Shown piece after piece: positions 1-5,435 of a stretch of 5,435 nt of DNA. The number at the start of each line of letters is the position of its first letter. Positions within the stretch are counted from its first letter, which is position 1. Location: the NCBI GenBank assembly GCA_023262365.1, contig JALRBF010000361.1, forward strand, positions 1 to 5,435. The letters are read 5' to 3'. Made by a program: the position numbers and the translations under genes. Under the pieces are notes generated by a model. It had not been told where the DNA came from. It did not search any database and worked only from the letters and a program-made list of their open reading frames with translations. The DNA comes from Burkholderiaceae bacterium. Its GTDB lineage: Bacteria > Pseudomonadota > Gammaproteobacteria > Burkholderiales > Burkholderiaceae_C.

Positions 1-1050
1 GGGCGGCGCCACCGGAACGGGTAGTGCCGCCCAGTTGCCGTGTGCGTGCGTGACACGGTGGCCAAACACATCGCGCGCGGCAAACTGCGGATGGACGCGG
101 GCTTGATCGGGTGTGAGCACCGGCACCACGCAAGCGTCCACCTGTTCCAAACGTTGCAGCCAATGGGCCGCCGGGTGTTGGGCCAGGCAGTCGGCCACGG
201 CCTGCTGTACGAGCGCGGGGTTGGCGTTGGCGTCGCGCATGGCCGCAGGCAGGTTAATGCTCTGGCAAAAGGTTTGCCAAAACTTCTCTTCTAGTGGCGC
301 CACCGCGAGGTGTTGCCCGTCTGCGCAACGGTACACCTGATAGCGTGGGCTGCCACCAGCCGTAATGCCTTGCCCGGGCTTGGGCGCCGCGCCGGTGGCC
401 TCAATGCTGGCCAAGGCTGCGTATTGAAACGGCCACAGGTTTTCGGCCATGGCCACATCGAGGTGGCAACCCTGGCCGGTTCGCTCACGCTGCAGCAGCG
501 CCAAGGCAATGTTGGCAAAGGCCGGGTACGCACCGCCAGCGATGTCAGCCACCAAGGCCGGCGGCAAACCGGGTTGCGCCGTGTTGCCCAGTACGCCCGC
601 GTCGGCGGCGTAGTTCAAGTCGTGTGCCGCGGTGTGCGCGCGCGGCCCGGTTTGGCCATAGCCCGTAATGGCGCAATAAATCAACCGGGGATACCGGGCG
701 CTGAGGGTGGCGTAATCCAGCCCCAAGCGTGACATGACACCAGGGCGAAATTGCTCCACCAGCACATCGGCGGTGGCCAGCAAGGGTTCGAGCTTGGCGC
801 GTTGCGCGGGATCTTTGAGGTCCAGTACCAGGCTGCGCTTGCCGCGATTGAGCAGCACAAAGTGCGCGCTGTCTGGGCCCACCACGGGGGCGTAGCGGCG
901 CATGTCCTCACCCCCGGGTTTTTCGATTTTGATGACATCGGCGCCCGCCTCAGCCAGCAGCAAGGTGCACATGGGGCCGGGCAATAAGGTGCTGAAATCC
1001 AGCACCCGTATGCCTTGCAGGGCACCGCCGCCGGGCTGGCCCGCTGCCAT
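1..1050 (-). CDS. CaiB/BaiF-superfamily protein, alpha-methylacyl-CoA racemase-like (3' end outside window)
   Basis: Seen: 350 uninterrupted codons from ATG at 1050, running off the left edge without a stop. Near the N-terminus come LLPGPMC (residues 22-28), then GADVIKIEKPGG (36-47) and RGKRSLVLDLK (69-79), the typical CoA-binding Rossmann-like start of family III CoA-transferases. Further on are AAHDLNY (141-147), ADIAGG (168-173), APLEEKFW (251-258) and VDACVVPVLT. Family knowledge: alpha-methylacyl-CoA racemase (AMACR, MCR) uses His126, Asp156 and Glu241 (MCR numbering) to exchange the alpha proton of 2-methylacyl-CoA. Here H143, D169 and E254 fall in the matching motifs, and the Asp-to-Glu spacing of 85 residues is the same. 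Formyl-CoA transferase types keep the Asp but not this His, so a racemase is somewhat favoured over a CoA transferase. MCR is about 360 aa, so probably only a short C-terminal piece is missing. The ATG follows the upstream TAA directly and has no clear Shine-Dalgarno, which suggests coupled translation. Cytosolic; substrate unknown. Confidence 0.9.
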   Translation of the reverse strand, partial: MAAGQPGGGALQGIRVLDFSTLLPGPMCTLLLAEAGADVIKIEKPGGEDMRRYAPVVGPDSAHFVLLNRGKRSLVLDLKDPAQRAKLEPLLATADVLVEQFRPGVMSRLGLDYATLSARYPRLIYCAITGYGQTGPRAHTAAHDLNYAADAGVLGNTAQPGLPPALVADIAGGAYPAFANIALALLQRERTGQGCHLDVAMAENLWPFQYAALASIEATGAAPKPGQGITAGGSPRYQVYRCADGQHLAVAPLEEKFWQTFCQSINLPAAMRDANANPALVQQAVADCLAQHPAAHWLQRLEQVDACVVPVLTPDQARVHPQFAARDVFGHRVTHAHGNWAALPVPVAPP

Positions 1051-1989
1051 TTATGCCGCCAGGCGTTGGGGCAGCAGCCCGGCCTGCACCATGGCTTGGC
1101 GAATGCGTTGGCGTTCGGCTTCTTCAATTTTGACCAGCGGCGGGCGCACCACGGCGCGTGGCAGTCGGCCCTGCATCACCAAGGCTTCTTTCATGCGGTT
1201 GTGCATGTCCACCCAGGGGGGCGCGTAAAACACATCGGCCGTGGCGGTGATGCGGGCGTGCAAGGCTTGCGCCGTGGTGGCGTCTTGTGCCTGCACCGCG
1301 GCAAACAGCTGTGCTTGCAGCGCGGCAATTACCGAGCCACTGCCCGAGAGCAGGCCATGGCAACCCATGGCCAGCGACGGGTAAAGCCACGCGCTGTGCG
1401 TGGTAAGCACGTGCACCGGCTGGGCGCGTTGCTGCAGCCGGGTGATTTGCTGTTGGTGGGTTTGTGGGTTGGAGATCCAGTCTTTGATGGCGCGCACCTG
1501 CGGCACCGCGTCGCACAGGGCTTGCAAGGTCTCCCACGGGTAACTTTGAGGCGACGCCGTGCTGTATTGAAAGCAAATGATGGGCAGACCGCTGGCGTCG
1601 GCGATGCGCCGGTAGTGATCAATCACCATGGCGGGTCGGTGCCCCATGGTGAAGGGCCCGGGCGGAAACACCAGCAAGGCGTTGGCCCCGCCCTCGGTGG
1701 CCATGCGCGCCAAGCGGGCGGCCTCTAAGCTGCCTTCGGCGTAGATTCCGTTGACCAAAGGCAAATCGGTGTGGGCGCGGGCAATGGCCAGAACCTCGCG
1801 CTGCTCGTCAAAGGTGCACGAGCCCACCTCGGTGGAGTGGGCGTTGATGGTCAGCGCGCTGATACCGGGCGTGGCGCCCACGTCTCGCACGTGGTGGGCA
1901 AAAGCCTGTGTGTCGATGGAAAAATCGTCGTGAAACGGCAGCACAATCGCTGGAATCACGCCCTGGGGGACAAAGGCTGGTTGGGTCAC
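1051..1989 (-). CDS. DHDPS/N-acetylneuraminate lyase superfamily protein, atypical active site
   Basis: Seen: 312 aa from GTG at 1989 to TAA at 1053-1051, the usual length for this class I aldolase TIM-barrel family (about 290-310 aa). The Schiff-base lysine is K169 in VRAIKDW (165-171). The fold matches E. coli DapA along its length, including DEQREVL (61-67) and MATEGGANALLVFPP (96-110). The DapA signature GTTGE is replaced by AHSTE (50-54), the paired tyrosines by P110-G111, the third catalytic tyrosine by F140, and the carboxylate-binding arginine is absent. It is therefore not a lysine-biosynthesis DapA. The lysine implies Schiff-base chemistry with a 2-oxo acid (aldol cleavage, condensation or dehydration); the substrate cannot be read from sequence. 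The GTG start is chosen because AAGGA lies 7 nt upstream, the promoter is just beyond, and homology begins around residue 7; earlier in-frame starts would run into aroC. First gene of a unit with the racemase-like gene. Confidence 0.9.
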   Translation of the reverse strand: MTQPAFVPQGVIPAIVLPFHDDFSIDTQAFAHHVRDVGATPGISALTINAHSTEVGSCTFDEQREVLAIARAHTDLPLVNGIYAEGSLEAARLARMATEGGANALLVFPPGPFTMGHRPAMVIDHYRRIADASGLPIICFQYSTASPQSYPWETLQALCDAVPQVRAIKDWISNPQTHQQQITRLQQRAQPVHVLTTHSAWLYPSLAMGCHGLLSGSGSVIAALQAQLFAAVQAQDATTAQALHARITATADVFYAPPWVDMHNRMKEALVMQGRLPRAVVRPPLVKIEEAERQRIRQAMVQAGLLPQRLAA

Positions 1990-1996
1990 GGGCTTG

Positions 1997-2001
1997 TCCT
2001 T
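1997..2001 (-). promoter_or_regulatory. Ribosome binding site of the DHDPS-like gene
   Basis: AAGGA on the minus strand, 7 nt before GTG 1989. It decides the start: this non-ATG codon is the first one preceded by a good Shine-Dalgarno and lies within the transcript predicted from the promoter at 2017-2045. Confidence 0.7.
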
Positions 2002-2016
2002 GTGTGGCAAAAAGCC

Positions 2017-2045
2017 ATTATTTTGACCCAGGTCCACGGCGTCAA
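2017..2045 (-). promoter_or_regulatory. Sigma70-type promoter for the DHDPS-like/racemase-like pair
   Basis: On the minus strand, TTGACG (2045-2040, 5 of 6 to consensus) and AATAAT (2022-2017, 5 of 6) are separated by the ideal 17 bp. The A/T-rich -10 stands out in otherwise G+C-rich sequence. Transcription would start near 2010, giving a leader of about 20 nt that contains the AAGGA before GTG 1989. The match is by eye and no start site has been measured, but the promoter, ribosome binding site and start codon agree with each other. Confidence 0.6.
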
Positions 2046-2089
2046 GCGCGGCGCCGACGCCTTTGCGACGCTGGGCCATAATGCCAGCC

Positions 2090-3169
2090 ATGAGTGGCAA
2101 CACCTTTGGGCAGCTGTTTGCCGTGACCAATTTTGGCGAGTCGCACGGCCCGGCCGTGGGCTGCGTGATTGACGGCTGCCCGCCCGGGTTGGCCCTGTCT
2201 GAAGACGACATTCAGCCCGACCTAGACAAGCGGCGCCCGGGTACCTCGGTTTACGTTACCCAGCGCCAAGAGGCCGACCAGGTTGAGATTCTTAGTGGCG
2301 TGTACCAAGGCCACACCACCGGCACCCCCATTGCGCTGTTGATTCGTAACACCGACCAACGCAGCAAAGACTACGCGGAAATTGCGCAGCGCTTTCGGCC
2401 TGGGCACGCCGACTTTACCTACCACCACAAGTACGGGGTGCGTGACCCGCGCGGTGGGGGCCGCTCGTCGGCGCGGCTCACCGCGCCCATGGTGGCCGCG
2501 GGTGCAGTGGCCAAAAAGTGGCTGGCACAACGCCATGGGGTGCAGGTGCGTGGCTGCATGACGCAGGTGGGCGAGATGCCCGTGGGATTTGAAGATTGGT
2601 CCCACGTGGCCAATAACCCGTTTTTTGCGCCCATTGCCGACGTCTCGGCCCTGGAGGCTTACCTTGCCGGGTTGCGCAAACAAGGCGACTCGTGTGGCGC
2701 GGCCTTGCGTGTGGTGGCGCACGGCCTGCCCGTGGGGTGGGGGCAGCCCTTGTTTGACAAGCTCGACGCGCGCATTGCCTACGCCATGATGGGCGTCAAC
2801 GCCGTGAAGGGTGTGGAAATTGGCGCCGGCTTTGCTTGCGTGCCTCAACGCGGCAGCGTGCACGGTGACGCCATGAGCCCCGATGGCTTTGCCAGTAACC
2901 ACGCTGGCGGGGTGTTGGGCGGCATCAGTTCGGGCCAAGACATTGAGGTGCGGGTGGCAGTTAAACCCACGAGCTCGATTTTGGTGCCACGCCCCAGCCT
3001 AGACACCGCGGGCCAAGCGGTTGAGGTGACAACCAAGGGCCGCCATGACCCTTGCGTGGGTTTGCGCGCCACACCGATTCTTGAAGCCATGCTGGCTTTG
3101 GTGTTGGCCGACGCGGCCTTGGCGCACCGCGCGCAATGCGGTGACGTTGAGGTGCCCGCGCCGTTTTGA
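2090..3169 (+). CDS. aroC: Chorismate synthase
   Basis: Converts 5-enolpyruvylshikimate-3-phosphate to chorismate by trans-1,4-elimination of phosphate, using reduced FMN; last common step to Phe, Tyr, Trp, folate and quinones; cytosolic homotetramer. Seen: 359 aa (E. coli AroC is 361), with all three family signatures: GESHGPAVG (16-24, conserved H19), GGGRSSAR (122-129) and [13 protein letters not shown] (317-329). The FMN-region RPGHADFTY (103-111) carries the second conserved histidine H106. [15 protein letters not shown] (269-283) and VKPTSSI (291-297) are also present. The ATG at 2090 gives [10 protein letters not shown], matching the family N-terminus; in-frame TTG 2063 and ATG 2081 would add residues not found in homologues. 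No good Shine-Dalgarno precedes the ATG. It stands alone on the plus strand, divergent from the DHDPS-like gene and convergent with the aldehyde dehydrogenase. Intact and ordinary in composition. Confidence 0.98.
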   Translation: MSGNTFGQLFAVTNFGESHGPAVGCVIDGCPPGLALSEDDIQPDLDKRRPGTSVYVTQRQEADQVEILSGVYQGHTTGTPIALLIRNTDQRSKDYAEIAQRFRPGHADFTYHHKYGVRDPRGGGRSSARLTAPMVAAGAVAKKWLAQRHGVQVRGCMTQVGEMPVGFEDWSHVANNPFFAPIADVSALEAYLAGLRKQGDSCGAALRVVAHGLPVGWGQPLFDKLDARIAYAMMGVNAVKGVEIGAGFACVPQRGSVHGDAMSPDGFASNHAGGVLGGISSGQDIEVRVAVKPTSSILVPRPSLDTAGQAVEVTTKGRHDPCVGLRATPILEAMLALVLADAALAHRAQCGDVEVPAPF

Positions 3170-3194
3170 TGGGGCCGTGCAGCCCGCATCCAAG

Positions 3195-3239
3195 GGCAGG
3201 CGCACGCATGCGTTTTAAGGACTTAGGCTGGCGCCTGCC
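3195..3239. repeat. 9-bp inverted repeat at the aroC / aldehyde dehydrogenase convergent junction
   Basis: GGCAGGCGC (3195-3203) and GCGCCTGCC (3231-3239) are perfect inverse copies with a 27-nt loop. The right arm is inside the last codons of the aldehyde dehydrogenase, whose TAA is at 3225-3223. Inside the loop region, ACGCATGCGT (3204-3213) is a 10-bp palindrome followed by TTT. It lies where both transcripts should end, so a shared termination or RNA-stabilising role is possible, but there is no run of T after the outer stem on either strand, so it is not a textbook intrinsic terminator. Confidence 0.4.
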
Positions 3240-4662
3240 AAGCACTCACGGCCTTGGTCTCTAGGTATTCCTCTAGCCCCCACACGCCGCTCTCGCGACC
3301 GTTGCCCGATTGTTTGTAGCCACCAAAGGGTGAGCCAGAGCCCAGCGATTCGCCGTTGACCTCTACCATGCCGCTGCGCAATTGACGCGACACACGCCGC
3401 ACACGCTCGGCGTCTTGGGTTTGCACATAGTTGGTCAGGCCGTACGGGGTGTCGTTGGCCATGGTAATGGCGTGCGTTTCGTCATCAAAGGGCGCCATGA
3501 CCAGCACCGGGCCAAAGATTTCTTCGCGCCAAATCGTCATCTCGGGTGTCACGTCGGCAAACACCGTGGGTTGAACAAACCAGCCGCTGTTCATGCCCTC
3601 GGGGCGGCCCAGGCCCCCGGCCACCAAGCGGGCGCCTTCGTCGATGCCCTTTTGAATCAGTGCCTGGATTTTGTTGAATTGGGTCTCAGAGACCACCGGG
3701 CCAATGTGCCGCCCCTCTTCGGCTGCCAGATCCACCGTGGTTTGCTGCGCCACTTTGGTGGCGGTGGCAACCGCCGCGTCGTACGCGCTGCGCTCAACCA
3801 GCATGCGGGTGGGGGCGTTGCACGACTGCCCCGAGTTGTTAAAGCAGTGGCGTACCCCTCGGGTGACGGCTTTTTCGTCGGCGTCGGCAAACACCAAGTT
3901 GGCGCCTTTGCCACCAAGCTCAAGCGACACACGCTTGACCGTGGGGGCCGCAGCGATGGAGATGGCGGTGCCGGCGCGGGTGGAGCCGGTAAAGCTCACC
4001 ATGTCCACATCGGGGTGCTGGGTAAGAGCCGCGCCTACCGTTGCACCGTCGCCGTTGACCAGGTTAAAAACGCCAGCGGGCAGGCCGGCGGCCTCGGCGT
4101 ATTCGGCCAGCAACAGCGAAGACATGGGCGAGAGCTCAGAGGGCTTGAGCACCAGGGTGCAGCCCACCGCCAAAGCGGGGGCCACCTTGAGCATGACTTG
4201 GTTCATGGGCCAGTTCCACGGCGTGATCAGCGCGCACACGCCAATGGGCTCACGCAAAATCATGGTGCTGGGGGCGTGCGCGCCCAGCGGTTGCTCAAAG
4301 GCAAACGACTTGGCCGCCCGAATGGCATTTTTGAGGTGCCCAGCGCCAGCGGCCACCTGGGCGGCGCGCGCCAGGGCAATGGGCGCACCCATCTCTTGGC
4401 TAATGGCTTGTGCCATGTCTTCGGCGCGCTCCAGGTAAATGGCCAGCAGCTTGTCGAGGTAACTCAAACGCTGGGCCAACGGCATGGCTGCCCACGCCGG
4501 GAAGGCGGCTTTGGCGGCAGCCACAGCGGCGTTGACGTCGGCTTGGCTACCTAACGAAATGGTCGCAACGGTGGCCTCAGTGGATGGGTTGGTAACGGCC
4601 AAGTCGTTGGCCTGTGCTGGGTTGACCCATTGGCCGTTGATGTAAAACTGTTTGGTATTCAT
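3223..4662 (-). CDS. NAD(P)-dependent aldehyde dehydrogenase
   Basis: Oxidises an aldehyde to the carboxylic acid with NAD(P)+ through a cysteine thiohemiacetal; cytosolic. Seen: 479 aa, normal for the family. The catalytic cysteine is C281 in GQSCNAPTR (278-286), the general base is E248 in [10 protein letters not shown] (246-255), and the oxyanion asparagine is N150 in TPWNWP. Cofactor contacts are K173 and E176 in LKPSE (172-176), FTGSTRAG (224-231), and E381/F383 in EEIFGP (380-385). E176 at the adenosine-ribose position is usual in NAD+-preferring members, so NAD+ is inferred. The C-terminal [13 protein letters not shown] is typical. ATG 4662 gives [12 protein letters not shown] and has GGAG (4673-4670) 7 nt upstream; an upstream in-frame ATG at 4749 lies well inside gcvP and adds a non-homologous stretch. 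The start overlaps the gcvP stop as ATGA, implying coupling. The class resembles broad-range bacterial enzymes acting on semialdehydes or aromatic/terpenoid aldehydes; the exact substrate is not determinable. Confidence 0.95.
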   Translation of the reverse strand: MNTKQFYINGQWVNPAQANDLAVTNPSTEATVATISLGSQADVNAAVAAAKAAFPAWAAMPLAQRLSYLDKLLAIYLERAEDMAQAISQEMGAPIALARAAQVAAGAGHLKNAIRAAKSFAFEQPLGAHAPSTMILREPIGVCALITPWNWPMNQVMLKVAPALAVGCTLVLKPSELSPMSSLLLAEYAEAAGLPAGVFNLVNGDGATVGAALTQHPDVDMVSFTGSTRAGTAISIAAAPTVKRVSLELGGKGANLVFADADEKAVTRGVRHCFNNSGQSCNAPTRMLVERSAYDAAVATATKVAQQTTVDLAAEEGRHIGPVVSETQFNKIQALIQKGIDEGARLVAGGLGRPEGMNSGWFVQPTVFADVTPEMTIWREEIFGPVLVMAPFDDETHAITMANDTPYGLTNYVQTQDAERVRRVSRQLRSGMVEVNGESLGSGSPFGGYKQSGNGRESGVWGLEEYLETKAVSAWQAPA

Positions 4663-5435
4663 GTGAAATCTCCCTCGGAAAGTGGAATACAGCTGCAAAA
4701 CAAGTGGCGGTCCCCATGGACGTTGTCCACCCGGCCCACTGCCGGCCACACCTTGTGTTGCTGCAAGGTGGGCAGCGCGAACGCGGCAACCTCGCGGCTG
4801 TATGGGTGGGGCCAGGCCTCGGCCGTGACTTGCGCCGCGGTGTGCGGCGCATGCTTGAGGGGATTATCGTCTCGCGGCCAGTCGCCTCGCTCGATGGTTT
4901 GAATCTCGCCAGCAATGGATTGCATGGCTTGAATGAAACGCTCGATCTCCACCAGAGGTTCGCTCTCGGTGGGCTCCACCATTAAGGTGTTGGCCACCGG
5001 AAAAGACAGCGTGGGCGCGTGAAAGCCGTAGTCCATGAGGCGCTTGGCAATGTCCTCAGCGGTCACGCCGCAGCGTGCTTTGAGGTCGCGGCAGTCGAGA
5101 ATGCACTCGTGCGCCACCCAGCCGTTGGCGCCGGTGTAGAGCGTAGGAAAGTGCGGTTTGAGCCGCGCGCTGATGTAGTTGGCCGCCAAAATGGCGCACT
5201 CGGTGGCGCTTTGTAAGCCGGCGGTGCCCATCATGCGGCAGTACATCCATGAAATGGGCAGCACCGCTGCGTTGCCCAGCGGGGCGGCCGATACCGCGCC
5301 CACGCCACCGGTGACCCCGCCGCTGCGGTGGCCGGGTAGGTAGGGCACCAAGTCCTCAACCACGCACACCGGGCCCACACCCGGGCCGCCACCGCCGTGC
5401 GGAATGCAAAAGGTTTTGTGCAAGTTCAGGTGGCT
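4659..5435 (-). CDS. gcvP: Glycine dehydrogenase (decarboxylating), P-protein of the glycine cleavage system, C-terminal part (5' end outside window)
   Basis: P-protein is the PLP enzyme that decarboxylates glycine and passes the aminomethyl group to the lipoyl arm of H-protein (GcvH), feeding one-carbon units to tetrahydrofolate with GcvT and Lpd. Seen: 258 codons from the right edge to TGA at 4661-4659. The fragment begins [19 protein letters not shown], so the PLP-binding lysine is K7 of the visible part. From this lysine to the C-terminus there are 251 further residues, the same as in E. coli GcvP (K706 of 957 aa), so the C-terminal domain is complete and colinear. Other landmarks are AHECILDCR, the conserved [27 protein letters not shown] and the ending [14 protein letters not shown]. 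About 700 N-terminal residues lie beyond the window. The gene probably sits in a gcvT-gcvH-gcvP type cluster upstream (not visible). Its stop overlaps the start of the aldehyde dehydrogenase. Confidence 0.97.
   Translation of the reverse strand, partial: SHLNLHKTFCIPHGGGGPGVGPVCVVEDLVPYLPGHRSGGVTGGVGAVSAAPLGNAAVLPISWMYCRMMGTAGLQSATECAILAANYISARLKPHFPTLYTGANGWVAHECILDCRDLKARCGVTAEDIAKRLMDYGFHAPTLSFPVANTLMVEPTESEPLVEIERFIQAMQSIAGEIQTIERGDWPRDDNPLKHAPHTAAQVTAEAWPHPYSREVAAFALPTLQQHKVWPAVGRVDNVHGDRHLFCSCIPLSEGDFT
4669..4676 (-). promoter_or_regulatory. Ribosome binding site of the aldehyde dehydrogenase, inside the gcvP 3' end
   Basis: Minus strand reads GAGGGAGA, with GGAG 7 nt before ATG 4662. 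It lies within the last gcvP codons, so ribosomes finishing gcvP pass over it. It supports ATG 4662 over the in-frame ATG at 4749. Confidence 0.7.

Larger units (their letters stand above)
1990..2089. other. Divergent intergenic region between the DHDPS-like gene and aroC
   Basis: 100 bases between two divergent starts. The minus-strand promoter fits well. For aroC the plus strand offers only weaker candidates: TTGTCC (1994-1999) with CATTAT (2016-2021) at 16 bp, 4 of 6 in each box and overlapping the opposite -10, or an isolated CATAAT (2077-2082) without a -35. A short inverted repeat TTGAC-N13-GTCAA (2023-2045) lies between and over the minus-strand promoter elements and could be an operator. 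aroC may instead be read from farther upstream or from an unrecognised promoter. Confidence 0.5.

Noticed and set aside
1015..1728. Open frame of 237 codons on the plus strand
   Set aside because: It is antisense to the DHDPS-like and racemase-like genes, has low-complexity composition and no recognisable domain.
1051..1989. Naming the DHDPS-like gene dapA
   Set aside because: The GTTGE motif, the catalytic tyrosines and the substrate arginine are all replaced; only the fold and the lysine are shared.
2005..2017. Small hairpin TGGC-AAAAA-GCCA in the divergent region
   Set aside because: A 4-bp stem is too weak to call a regulatory structure or terminator.
2063..2089. Earlier aroC starts (TTG 2063, ATG 2081)
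   Set aside because: Family members begin with M-x-GNT-x-G, which matches ATG 2090; neither earlier start has a better binding site.
1990..2211. N-terminal extension of the DHDPS-like gene to an ATG at 2211 or 2091
   Set aside because: It would overlap the aroC start, adds a sequence unlike the family, and lies upstream of the promoter and AAGGA that fit GTG 1989.
2222..2938. Open frame of 238 codons on the minus strand
   Set aside because: It is antisense to aroC, whose identity is certain, and has no domain of its own.
3382..4554. Long open frame of 390 codons on the plus strand
   Set aside because: It is antisense to the aldehyde dehydrogenase, rich in His, Gly, Arg and Gln, and shows no family motif; such mirror frames are common in G+C-rich genes.
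4577..4915. Minus-strand open frame of 112 codons across the gcvP/aldehyde dehydrogenase junction
   Set aside because: It is an out-of-frame reading of gcvP and the start of the dehydrogenase; both real genes are intact here, so it is not evidence of a frameshift.

Overview
The window comes from a G+C-rich bacterial chromosome. The gene style and protein sequences fit a betaproteobacterium of the order Burkholderiales, perhaps Comamonadaceae; that placement is inferred from protein flavour and composition, not from a marker gene. Coding density is very high: five protein genes fill almost everything, leaving only a 100-base divergent gap and a 53-base convergent gap. I see no RNA gene, mobile element, CRISPR array or origin.

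Left part (1-1989, minus strand): a two-gene transcription unit. It starts with a GTG-initiated member of the dihydrodipicolinate synthase/N-acetylneuraminate lyase (DHDPS/NAL) superfamily. This keeps the Schiff-base lysine but has lost most residues that define genuine DapA. Its TAA stop is followed with no spacer by the ATG of a CaiB/BaiF-superfamily protein that runs off the left edge. That protein carries the His/Asp/Glu set of alpha-methylacyl-CoA racemases. A good sigma70-type promoter (TTGACG-N17-AATAAT) and a Shine-Dalgarno AAGGA lie just upstream of the GTG. The pair looks like an acyl-CoA or 2-oxo-acid catabolic module of unknown substrate.

Middle (2090-3169, plus strand): a complete aroC (chorismate synthase, 359 aa), divergent from the pair. 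It is a housekeeping gene for the last step of the shikimate pathway. Its own promoter and ribosome binding site are not obvious.

Right part (3223-5435, minus strand): the C-terminal 258 residues of gcvP (glycine decarboxylase P-protein), entering from the right edge with its PLP lysine at the very start of the fragment, followed by a complete NAD(P)-dependent aldehyde dehydrogenase (479 aa). The gcvP stop and the dehydrogenase start overlap as ATGA, so the two are probably cotranscribed and translationally coupled. This unit converges on aroC; a 9-bp inverted repeat spans the junction.

No clearly new system is visible. The points most worth a second look are the atypical DHDPS-like enzyme coupled to a racemase-like CaiB/BaiF protein, and the attachment of an aldehyde dehydrogenase to gcvP.
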